From the IMG/VR virus record IMGVR_UViG_3300035698_019560, positions 1-30,983 of that record: DNA of 30,983 nt, one strand, 5' to 3'. How positions within the stretch are numbered: position 1 is the stretch's first letter; the number at the start of each line of letters is the position of its first letter. The notes under the pieces are model-generated. The model was not told the origin of the DNA. It did not search any database and saw nothing but the letters and a program-made list of their open reading frames with translations. Position numbers and translations under genes: made by a program. This DNA comes from a virus. Of this stretch, positions 6,538-12,333 are shown one piece after another.

Positions 6538-6604
6538 AGCGGCAGCTGGACAAAGCAGGTAAGGAAAGCTGCTCTTTCGGAAGCGAACCTAGTCCACTGC
6601 CGCT
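6538..6604 (+). ncRNA. Structured intergenic RNA candidate after the portal gene
   Basis: An outer stem pairs AGCGGCAG (6538-6545) with CTGCCGCT (6597-6604). It is extended across a small internal loop by GGAC (6548-6551) with GTCC (6592-6595). Inside, AGGT (6557-6560) can pair with ACCT (6587-6590), and GAAAG (6564-6568) with CTTTC (6574-6578). AGCAG (6554-6558) can alternatively pair with CTGCT (6569-6573), allowing a pseudoknot or switch. There is no T run after the stem, so it is not an ordinary terminator. It fills most of the 112-nt gap before the next gene. I do not recognise a known riboswitch or ribozyme core. Processing site, mRNA stabiliser, cis-regulator or packaging signal are all possible. 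Confidence 0.5.
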
Positions 6605-6649
6605 CGCGTTAGTTATATCGTATTTGCGGCGGATAACTGGAGGAAGATG

Positions 6650-7966
6650 ATGAAACTGAGTGATGGTATATGGAAGAATGAGCCGTGCGTGATTGTGGGC
6701 GGTGGTCCGTCTTTGAAGGGCTTTAATTGGAGCCAACTTGAAGATTATCACACCATCGCTATCAATCGAGCATACGAACGGTTTGACCCTTCCATTATCA
6801 TCGCAGCTGACCATCGTTTCTATCGGGATATTTGGCGGCGCATCTTTGGTTTGGAGGTCAAGAAGCGGTTTGAAACCTTGGATTGTCCTAAGGTGGTTGG
6901 CGCGGCATTGAAGCGGTTCGATGGAGTTTATGACCGGCACGGGATGTTGACTTATTTCATGGCGGCAGAACCTAGGTTAGATGACTTTGCAGGGAAATTG
7001 ACGGAATCGCTGGAAGACGGATTGATGCGGAGCACTTCCACGGCTGTACCAGCCTTGAATTTAGCTTTGAATTTAGGAGCCAACCCAATCTATATGCTGG
7101 GATTTGATATGCGTCCTGATGGGAAAGGTAATACACATTTTCATGATGGTTACGGTAAATCAACTTCACGCACATTTGCCTCTCAGCGTTGCGGTTTGGA
7201 ATTGGTAGCTGCCCAGGCATGTACACGGGCACAAATAATCAATTGTTCTCTGAGTTCTGCGCTCCGGTGTTTTGAGTTCGGGAGTCTTCCTGAAGCAAGC
7301 AAGAATTGGGGCAGACATTCGGAATACGGACATGAGGAGGAACGCATGCAAGTTGAAGTAGTGGTTCCAAGTTTGAATCGACCCAAAGAATTGGAGCGGT
7401 TGAGGGAGAGCATACCAAAGGGGGTTTTGTTTTCGCCTTCTGTTGAAAAGGAACCCAGAGCACTCACTACCGCAGTGAACCAGTTGGTGAACAATAGCAC
7501 GGGTGATATAGTGGTCGTGTTAGCGGACCACGTGGTACTGGAAAACGGATGCGTTGAGAATATGGTGGAAAGTTTTCAGATGCTTTTCCCGAGTCTGGAC
7601 GGAATGATTGGGCTGAATATCTCGAACATGCCATCGCTTCAAGGCGTGCGGGAGTATTGCTTTTTCGCGTTGGGGAAGGAGTTCCTAAACCGTTTCCCAC
7701 TAGGCCGAATATTCTGTCCTGATTATTACCACTTTTATGGGGACACGGAACTGGGCGAATATGCGGTGAAGGAGAATGTCTTTTTCTTTGACGAATACGC
7801 AAAGGTTTTCACCCATCATCCAAATGCTGGAAACGCCAAACGGGATGCCACCAACAAGACGTCTCGGATACTCACTCATGTAGACGATTCGATGAGGAAA
7901 AAACGCCAAGAATTGGGCTGGCTTTGGGGCAAATCGTTTGACCTAGTGGAAGGGAGATACGGATGA
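6650..7966 (+). CDS. DUF115 (MptE-like) domain fused to a glycosyltransferase-like domain
   Basis: The first part (about residues 1-230) is DUF115-like: a Rossmann-type start VIVGGGPSL (15-23) and GANPIYMLGFDM (144-155). The second part (from Met234) begins VEVVVPSLNRPKELERLRESIP. It has STGDIVVVLADHVVLENGCV, like the GT-A fold of family 2 glycosyltransferases; the usual DxD is reduced to ADH (Asp294). The start is chosen at the second of two adjacent ATGs because GGAGG lies 6 nt away. AGGAGG stands 5 nt before Met234, so the second domain may also be made alone. DUF115 proteins are seen in flagellin glycosylation loci and phages. Here the substrate could be a virion or cell-surface sugar acceptor, which is inference only. 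The product would be cytoplasmic. Its stop overlaps the next gene. Confidence 0.8.
   Translation: MKLSDGIWKNEPCVIVGGGPSLKGFNWSQLEDYHTIAINRAYERFDPSIIIAADHRFYRDIWRRIFGLEVKKRFETLDCPKVVGAALKRFDGVYDRHGMLTYFMAAEPRLDDFAGKLTESLEDGLMRSTSTAVPALNLALNLGANPIYMLGFDMRPDGKGNTHFHDGYGKSTSRTFASQRCGLELVAAQACTRAQIINCSLSSALRCFEFGSLPEASKNWGRHSEYGHEEERMQVEVVVPSLNRPKELERLRESIPKGVLFSPSVEKEPRALTTAVNQLVNNSTGDIVVVLADHVVLENGCVENMVESFQMLFPSLDGMIGLNISNMPSLQGVREYCFFALGKEFLNRFPLGRIFCPDYYHFYGDTELGEYAVKENVFFFDEYAKVFTHHPNAGNAKRDATNKTSRILTHVDDSMRKKRQELGWLWGKSFDLVEGRYG
7335..7348 (+). promoter_or_regulatory. Internal ribosome binding site before Met234 of the DUF115-GT gene
   Basis: AGGAGG (7335-7340), 5 nt spacer and ATG (7346-7348) lie in frame inside the fusion gene exactly at the domain border. 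This is the strongest Shine-Dalgarno match I see in this part of the window. It could make a separate 205-residue glycosyltransferase-like product, or be the relic of two genes that fused. Confidence 0.6.
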
Positions 7967-8544
7967 AACCATACATTATAGTGTCTGGGTATACCATCAG
8001 AACACCGTATGAAGATGAGATTGAAGACCTACGTTTATCTTTGGAGCAATTCGGTATTGAGCATTGCTTCTATCCATACGTTTGTTCGGGGGACTGGACC
8101 AAGAATACGATGCGCAAAGCGGAAATCGTATCCGATGCGCTGGAGGAATATCCTGACCAGGATATTGTTTGGATTGATGCGGATGCTATTGTATGCAGTG
8201 AATTGAGTTTCTTCGATGAGATTCAAGATAAGGACTTTGATATTTGTGTTCATTACCTCAATGGGAAGGAACTGCTCAGTGGTACGGTGTACTTCCGAAA
8301 CAATCAGGTGGTGCTACGCTTGGTGGAGGATTGGTTTCTGTTAACAGCCTGTAGGAAGGAGTGGGATCAGAAATTGCTCCAACAGCTGCTTCGAGAAGAC
8401 CCAACTATCAAAGTGCTTCCCTTGCCAGAAGAGTATGTAAAGATTCGGCCCAAGAAGAAACCTATTGAAGCGGTCAAAGGCGTCATCGTTCATAAGCAAT
8501 TGAGCCGGGAACAACGAGCAGAAATTGAAAAGAGAAATCAATGA
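7963..8544 (+). CDS. GT-A fold glycosyltransferase with DxD motif
   Basis: This 193-residue protein has a short-chain nucleotide-diphospho-sugar transferase pattern. An N-terminal strand (YIIVSGYTIRTPYEDEI) is followed by DIVWIDADAIVCSEL, containing a hydrophobic strand and a DAD motif (Asp72, Asp74), the metal- and sugar-nucleotide-binding DxD. Then comes KELLSGTVYFRNN, resembling the acceptor-side loop of family 77/DUF273-type enzymes, and a C-terminal His (IVHKQLS). It would transfer a sugar from a nucleotide sugar; donor and acceptor are unknown. It overlaps the previous stop (ATGA), has GGAAGGGAG upstream, and overlaps the MuF gene, so all three are probably co-translated. Confidence 0.78.
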   Translation: MKPYIIVSGYTIRTPYEDEIEDLRLSLEQFGIEHCFYPYVCSGDWTKNTMRKAEIVSDALEEYPDQDIVWIDADAIVCSELSFFDEIQDKDFDICVHYLNGKELLSGTVYFRNNQVVLRLVEDWFLLTACRKEWDQKLLQQLLREDPTIKVLPLPEEYVKIRPKKKPIEAVKGVIVHKQLSREQRAEIEKRNQ

Positions 8545-9665
8545 AACGGATGCTTGATCCAACTCGTACAACCACGCTCCGCAAGCAGTATATGATTGAA
8601 ATGCGACGTCGGTTTTTTGAATTTCGGAAGGCGGTGGTGGAGATGGTGTTGAAGGATGATGTCTTTGGCTTGGCGGTTGTAAAGCCAATAGACTTCAGTG
8701 CGTTGGCGAATCCAGGAAAGAAGGCGTTTGCGTTCAAGACGGACTCCCAAAAAGTCCAGGCCTTTCGAGGATGGGTTGATGAACGGGTTGACGTGGGGAT
8801 TCTTGAAAAGACAGCAACGGGAAAGCCTTGGCAAGGTAAGTATCTTGATTCTGCATACCGCAAAGGAAGTACGCGTGCCTACATTGATACCAAATCTGAG
8901 GTGATGTCGGATTCGGTGGAAGGTTACCAAGGTGGACGGAAACAGTTCCTGGAATCCGCTTTCATACAGCCGGAACGGGTTTCCAAGATGGAGTTCTTGT
9001 ACACGCGGTCCTATGAGGAGTTGAAAGGCATCACGGCAGCGATGTCTCAGCAGATGAGCCGGATTCTTGCTGACGGGATAGCCCATGGGGCGAGTCCCAG
9101 AGCGTTGGCGCGTCAATTGAGTAGTTCTATCTCTGGGATTGAGAAGACTCGTGCTCGCACGTTGGCGAGAACGGAAATTATAGCAGCCCATTCGGAAGGC
9201 CAACTTGATTCCTTTGAGGATTTGGGTGTTGAAGAAGTGGGCGTGATGGCGGAATGGTCCGCGGCTGGGGACGATAGGGTATGCGACGTTTGCGCTGCGA
9301 TAGATGGCGAAGTCATGACCGTGAAAGAGGCACGCGGCCTGATTCCTCGGCATCCAAATTGTCGTTGTGCTTGGATACCTGCGAATGTGGGGGAGAGCAA
9401 GAAAAAATTCTGGAGTGGGTTGGAGAAAACCAAGACCAGGGATGCTTCGTTGATGGCTGGCCTTCCGAAGAAAACCAAAGCTGGCAAGAAGGTTCCTCAA
9501 ACGATTGAAGAGGCAAAACGCCGTAGCACTTGGAAGGGGAAAGAAACGGTCTTTGAAGATGCTGGAAAGAAACCAGTGCCGAAGCCCAAGAAGAAACCAA
9601 AGTCTGTTATTCCAAAACCCAGACTGAAATCGAAATCAAAGAAAGATGGAATTTCCAAACAATAA
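8541..9665 (+). CDS. MuF/SPP1 gp7-type minor head protein
   Basis: This 374-residue protein contains the phage Mu F-like head morphogenesis domain at about residues 155-280. It shows ISGIEKTRARTLARTEIIAAHSE, then EWSAAGDDRVCDVCAAIDG with CxxC (248, 251), and IPRHPNCRCAWIP (271-279), the hallmark HPNCRC end. Such proteins sit inside the head near the portal, act in assembly and may be ejected with DNA. The C-terminus is a Lys/Pro-rich tail. The ATG overlaps the previous stop. The stop (TAA, 9663-9665) is followed by an open frame in the same phase that continues through the papain-like domain, and MuF proteins often carry such C-terminal effector domains. The next ATG has no ribosome binding site. 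Confidence 0.88.
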   Translation: MKRMLDPTRTTTLRKQYMIEMRRRFFEFRKAVVEMVLKDDVFGLAVVKPIDFSALANPGKKAFAFKTDSQKVQAFRGWVDERVDVGILEKTATGKPWQGKYLDSAYRKGSTRAYIDTKSEVMSDSVEGYQGGRKQFLESAFIQPERVSKMEFLYTRSYEELKGITAAMSQQMSRILADGIAHGASPRALARQLSSSISGIEKTRARTLARTEIIAAHSEGQLDSFEDLGVEEVGVMAEWSAAGDDRVCDVCAAIDGEVMTVKEARGLIPRHPNCRCAWIPANVGESKKKFWSGLEKTKTRDASLMAGLPKKTKAGKKVPQTIEEAKRRSTWKGKETVFEDAGKKPVPKPKKKPKSVIPKPRLKSKSKKDGISKQ

Positions 9666-9686
9666 GCGAACCCCAAATCTGAACCA

Positions 9687-10394
9687 ATGCCTCAGACGAA
9701 TCCCGTTGTTGAGTTTGATGATGAGATGAGGCAAATCAGCCATAGTATGCCAGAAAAGAAATACACTGAGGCATTAGAAGACAAATTGAATGCCAAAGCA
9801 GGTGTAAAGGGAAATCATCCCGGTGTGCTTCAAAGGGGACAACTACAAGCTGATCCTGACGCTAAAGAAATTCTGGAAAAAGGAAGGTTTAGCAAGACGG
9901 TACACAAGAACAAAGACAAAAAGATGACGCTCAAGGAAGGTTCCTCAGGCCAATGCCATGACAATACTGCTCGTTTGTATGATCAAGGAGAAATTGATGA
10001 TATTGTTTTTGGTTATTGTCAACATATAGATGGAACGTGGCGACAGCATACTTGGGGAATGAAGAATGGAAAAATTGTTGAAACTACGCTTGAGAATTAT
10101 GAGCGTGCCTATCGCTATTATGGGACCAAATTGTCAAAGAACGCAGCTGATGATTTTTCGGCTTTTGTAGCAAAACTTAGGAATGAGCCGGGTTTGATGA
10201 GAAACGGGAATCATGCCCGATTTGTAGCAACAAGACGGACAGACGATTTCCTTGAGAAGTATATAGCGAAAGGGGGATGTTCAAGAAAATCTATTTCCAA
10301 AGGGGAAAGTGGCACTGCAAAAGAAATACAAGGAAGCGCTGGAACTCAAAGCCAAATTGGATGCGGTTGGTCGAGAATATTTGGACTTGGATAA
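9687..10394 (+). CDS. Papain-like Cys-His-Glu domain protein, in frame with MuF after its stop
   Basis: The frame is open from the codon after the MuF TAA, the first ATG being at 9687. No ribosome binding site precedes this ATG. Residues about 82-146 (numbered from 9687) read as a papain/transglutaminase-like core: SSGQCHDNTARLY with Cys90, GTWRQHTWGMKNGKIVETT with His121 and Glu132. The spacing Cys, about 30 residues, His, about 11 residues, Glu fits a catalytic triad. Possible activities are protease, amidase, transglutaminase or deamidase; I cannot tell which. The last about 30 codons (from near 10276) look non-coding in composition, while frame +1 there reads as good helical protein. This suggests a +1 frame break in the GGGGG at 10272-10276. 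It may be a MuF C-terminal effector split by a stop and a frameshift, or a translated separate gene. Confidence 0.65.
   Translation: MPQTNPVVEFDDEMRQISHSMPEKKYTEALEDKLNAKAGVKGNHPGVLQRGQLQADPDAKEILEKGRFSKTVHKNKDKKMTLKEGSSGQCHDNTARLYDQGEIDDIVFGYCQHIDGTWRQHTWGMKNGKIVETTLENYERAYRYYGTKLSKNAADDFSAFVAKLRNEPGLMRNGNHARFVATRRTDDFLEKYIAKGGCSRKSISKGESGTAKEIQGSAGTQSQIGCGWSRIFGLG
10272..10276 (+). other. Apparent +1 frame break in a G5 run
   Basis: Before this point coding is in the phase of the papain-like domain; after it the coding-like phase is shifted by one base. Removing one G would join the two into one reading frame. The alternative frame has a stop at 10264-10266, so the change must lie after that. 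Assembly or sequencing error in a homopolymer, a real indel, or programmed frameshifting could each explain it. Confidence 0.5.
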
Positions 10395-10575
10395 GTTTCT
10401 TGATAAGGCGTCAAAGAAATTGTCTTCCATGAAACCAAAGCCTACTCCGAAACCGAAGCCAAAAGCGAAGCCCAAACCTAAACCAGATGTGCAAAAGGGA
10501 ATAGGGTTCAACTCAAAGAAAAAAGTAGTGGATGGTCCTACGCAATATGAATTGGAGCTCATCAATCCGAAATGA
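10309..10575 (+). CDS. Coiled-coil and Lys-Pro-rich tail, likely +1 continuation of the papain-like protein
   Basis: This frame is open from 10267 to its stop at 10573-10575. The first usable start is GTG at 10309, but the AGGGGA before it is only about 2 nt away. The product runs as a charged helix (QKKYKEALELKAKLDAVGRE, then LDLDKFLDKASKKLSS), then a repeated KPKP stretch (KPKPTPKPKPKAKPKPKP), ending with QYELELINPK. The coding look starts upstream, near 10276 (DVQENLFPKGK), so I favour it being the C-terminal part of the preceding gene after a frame change. The MuF protein ends with a similar Lys/Pro-rich tail. Its TGA overlaps the ATG at 10572. Confidence 0.5.
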   Translation: MALQKKYKEALELKAKLDAVGREYLDLDKFLDKASKKLSSMKPKPTPKPKPKAKPKPKPDVQKGIGFNSKKKVVDGPTQYELELINPK

Positions 10576-10589
10576 AAAGGAGAAAGCCA

Positions 10590-11147
10590 ATGGCTGAGCG
10601 GAAATCCAGACCCAAAGGCAAAATCATGAAAATCGAAAGCCGGAAAAAGAAACAGTTTACGATTGCGCGTGCGCGGGATGTGCTTCCTGAAGGACTCATC
10701 GAGGAAACGGCAAACGAACAGGAGTTGCTCCACTTGGTTCAACAAGCAGAGGAAGTGGAACAAGAGAATCGAGTTCAAGAGGGGTTGACGGGAACGCGAT
10801 TGGTTGCTTTGGAGCAAACGAAGATGGCTTTTATGAAGGCTTGTGTGGAGTATGAGAGAGAAGGCGTTTTGATGGTGCCTATGGCTCAGATGCTCCAGCA
10901 TCCGAAATTCAAGCGTACTCCGGTACTCCAGCAATTTCTTCAAGTGGTGCGGCATTATCACCAAGTGGGCGAAGAATTGAAGCAAGTGGGAATGGGAATC
11001 GATGCGATGGGTGGTGAGCCGGTTTTCCTTCCCCCATCTACGGAATCGGAGAACGCAGCCGTTGCAGCCAAATCCCACCACCGTCCGTTCGCCGAAACAC
11101 CACCAGAAGAGGATTTCGAGGGGGATAGTGGGTATAGGGTTGGGTAA
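10590..11147 (+). CDS. Hypothetical head-module protein
   Basis: This 185-residue protein starts at the ATG at 10590, with AAAGGAG 7 nt upstream; an ATG at 10572 in the same frame overlaps the previous stop but lacks a site. The N-terminus is basic (ERKSRPKGKIMKIESRKKK). The middle is helical and acidic (EQELLHLVQQAEEVEQEN), and KMAFMKACVEYEREGVLMVPMAQMLQHP follows. The C-terminus is low-complexity and acidic. It has no signal peptide or transmembrane segment and no domain I recognise. The position between minor head protein and protease suggests a head assembly role, but this is only context. Confidence 0.7.
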   Translation: MAERKSRPKGKIMKIESRKKKQFTIARARDVLPEGLIEETANEQELLHLVQQAEEVEQENRVQEGLTGTRLVALEQTKMAFMKACVEYEREGVLMVPMAQMLQHPKFKRTPVLQQFLQVVRHYHQVGEELKQVGMGIDAMGGEPVFLPPSTESENAAVAAKSHHRPFAETPPEEDFEGDSGYRVG

Positions 11148-11173
11148 AACAGAATAACAGTGGAGAAGGCCAT

Positions 11174-11323
11174 ATGCTAAACTTTCGATTCGGAACGATA
11201 CGGTTGAGATTGTACTGGGTGAAATACGGTTTTTGCGGGTTTGAACGAACGGGTCACGGGTTCTATCGCGGAATTTGCGTATGGTTTATGGGATGCCACG
11301 TGTCCATTGATTGGTTGGGTTGA
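11174..11323 (+). CDS. Small basic, aromatic-rich protein
   Basis: A 49-codon frame runs from ATG 11174, with GGAG 8 nt upstream, to TGA 11321-11323. It fills the gap between two larger genes. The product begins MLNFRFGTIRLRLYWVKYG and contains GFCGFERTGHGFYRGICVWFMGC. It is rich in Arg, Phe, Tyr, Trp and Gly, with three Cys. This is not a classical membrane segment. The ribosome binding site and lack of overlap favour a real gene. Function is unknown. Confidence 0.55.
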   Translation: MLNFRFGTIRLRLYWVKYGFCGFERTGHGFYRGICVWFMGCHVSIDWLG

Positions 11324-11340
11324 AAACGGAGGAAGAGACG

Positions 11341-11952
11341 ATGAGACGATTTGTTGGTTTGATTTTGGTTGTCGGGTTGGTGTTGGGAATGAGTGGCTGC
11401 GCAACGTTCGGATTTCGTGCAAAATCCAAAGCGGAAATCGCTACTCAAGCGGTGGTGGTGAAGAAGAATGGCGTGGAAACGATGGAGCCAATTCAGAAAT
11501 ACGTTTTCGATCAGCGCCGAATGGGAAATAATGGCATCGTGGAAGCTGAACAAACATATCAAGAACAAGATGCGTTGAAGACTTCGGTGTTGGCGGCAGA
11601 AGCGGTGATGTCGGCGCATGCGGCCGCAGGAATTCCGCTTTCTGAAAGCACCGCCACGGCACTCACGGAGATGGTAACGCAAGCTGCTTCCCGAGACGGC
11701 CAAAGCCTTCCCAAGGAGCAAAATTTTACGATGACTTGGGCTGCTGATGCGAATGCTTTGAAAGAAGCAATTAAAGGGGACCAAGACACAACGTTGGCGC
11801 TGATGAATACGTTGAAAGAATTGGGTGTGTTAGCGGTTCCCGGTTTGACGGCACCGGCACCTTCCGTGGTTGGGAATTCCGGTCTTCAAGGCGTGTTGGT
11901 TGATTTGGTAGGTGAGTTGGTGCGTGAAGCTATGGTGAATAGGGGGAAATGA
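11341..11952 (+). CDS. Phage-encoded lipoprotein
   Basis: This 203-residue protein starts at ATG 11341, with GGAGG about 8 nt upstream; the frame continues upstream but without a site. The N-terminus is a type II signal peptide: MRRF, hydrophobic LILVVGLVLGM, and lipobox MSGC with Cys20 as the lipidated residue, followed by Ala-Thr. The mature part has no recognised domain. It contains an Ala/Glu-rich helical section (LKTSVLAAEAVMSAHAAAGIPLS), a central alpha region and a hydrophobic C-terminal helix (LQGVLVDLVGELVREAM). Phage lipoproteins in Gram-negative hosts include superinfection-exclusion proteins and outer-membrane spanin subunits, but those are usually smaller. The place inside the head operon is odd. 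The stop overlaps a start at 11949. Confidence 0.78.
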   Translation: MRRFVGLILVVGLVLGMSGCATFGFRAKSKAEIATQAVVVKKNGVETMEPIQKYVFDQRRMGNNGIVEAEQTYQEQDALKTSVLAAEAVMSAHAAAGIPLSESTATALTEMVTQAASRDGQSLPKEQNFTMTWAADANALKEAIKGDQDTTLALMNTLKELGVLAVPGLTAPAPSVVGNSGLQGVLVDLVGELVREAMVNRGK

Positions 11953-11954
11953 TT

Positions 11955-12206
11955 ATGGCTGGAGGAAGACCAGGAAGACCAGGAAGACCAGGAAAGCCAC
12001 CTAAACCAGGGAAGGGGAGTTTGGGAAGCCAGAAATCTAAACAGAAGCAGCGGAACGAATGTCAGTGGGTGGAAGGTCTGTTGGTTTCAGCGCAGAATCG
12101 GGATTGGTTCGGAACTATTACAATTGAAATCAAGCGTGGTATGATCGATTTGGTACGCTCGGAACAAACGATGAAACCACCGGAAAATCCCGATGATGAC
12201 GATTGA
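11955..12206 (+). CDS. Small basic protein with GRPGRPGRPG N-terminus
   Basis: This 83-residue protein starts at ATG 11955, with GGGGG 8 nt upstream; the ATG at 11949, overlapping the lipoprotein stop, is only 2 nt from it. The N-terminus is coded by three and a half copies of a 9-bp repeat (GGAAGACCA, 11964-11999), giving GRPGRPGRPGKPPKPGKG. The rest contains ECQWVEGLLVSAQNRDWFGTITIEIKRGMIDLV, a compact beta-rich core, and an acidic end (ENPDDDD). I recognise no function. It is the last gene before the promoter at 12212. Confidence 0.7.
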   Translation: MAGGRPGRPGRPGKPPKPGKGSLGSQKSKQKQRNECQWVEGLLVSAQNRDWFGTITIEIKRGMIDLVRSEQTMKPPENPDDDD

Positions 12207-12211
12207 ACTCC

Positions 12212-12240
12212 TTTACTTTTGAAGGGGTTTCGGATATACT
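12212..12240 (+). promoter_or_regulatory. Promoter of the capsid operon (TTTACT, 17 bp, TATACT)
   Basis: TTTACT (12212-12217) and TATACT (12235-12240) are 17 bp apart in a 127-bp non-coding gap. The predicted start near 12247 lies right at a hairpin. Extra transcription of the protease, decoration and capsid genes from here would fit their high copy need. It shares TTTACTTTTGAA with the other two TTTACT promoters. Confidence 0.6.
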
Positions 12241-12247
12241 TTGATTC

Positions 12248-12311
12248 AAGGTTGTAGGAACCTTTCGGGAAAAGGGCCACACCGCTGAGAAATTGGCGTT
12301 GTGGTCCTTTT
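12248..12311 (+). promoter_or_regulatory. Hairpin leader of the protease/capsid mRNA
   Basis: AAGGTT (12248-12253) pairs with AACCTT (12259-12264) at the predicted 5' end. A second, 12-bp stem pairs 12270-12281 with 12300-12311, with one G-U, around an 18-nt loop that holds CGC/GCG. The second stem ends in TTTT, so it could be an attenuator or terminator, or a stabilising leader. It ends about 10 nt before the ribosome binding site of the protease gene. Confidence 0.5.
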
Positions 12312-12333
12312 CGTATTTAGTGGAGAAAAACGG

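Noticed and set aside
6538-6604. Intrinsic terminator after the portal gene
   Set aside because: No T run follows the stem and the downstream gene appears to be in the same operon.
8538-9500. Minus-strand frame of 320 codons
   Set aside because: It lies opposite the MuF gene with its clear family motifs, has no ribosome binding site and reads as low-quality protein.
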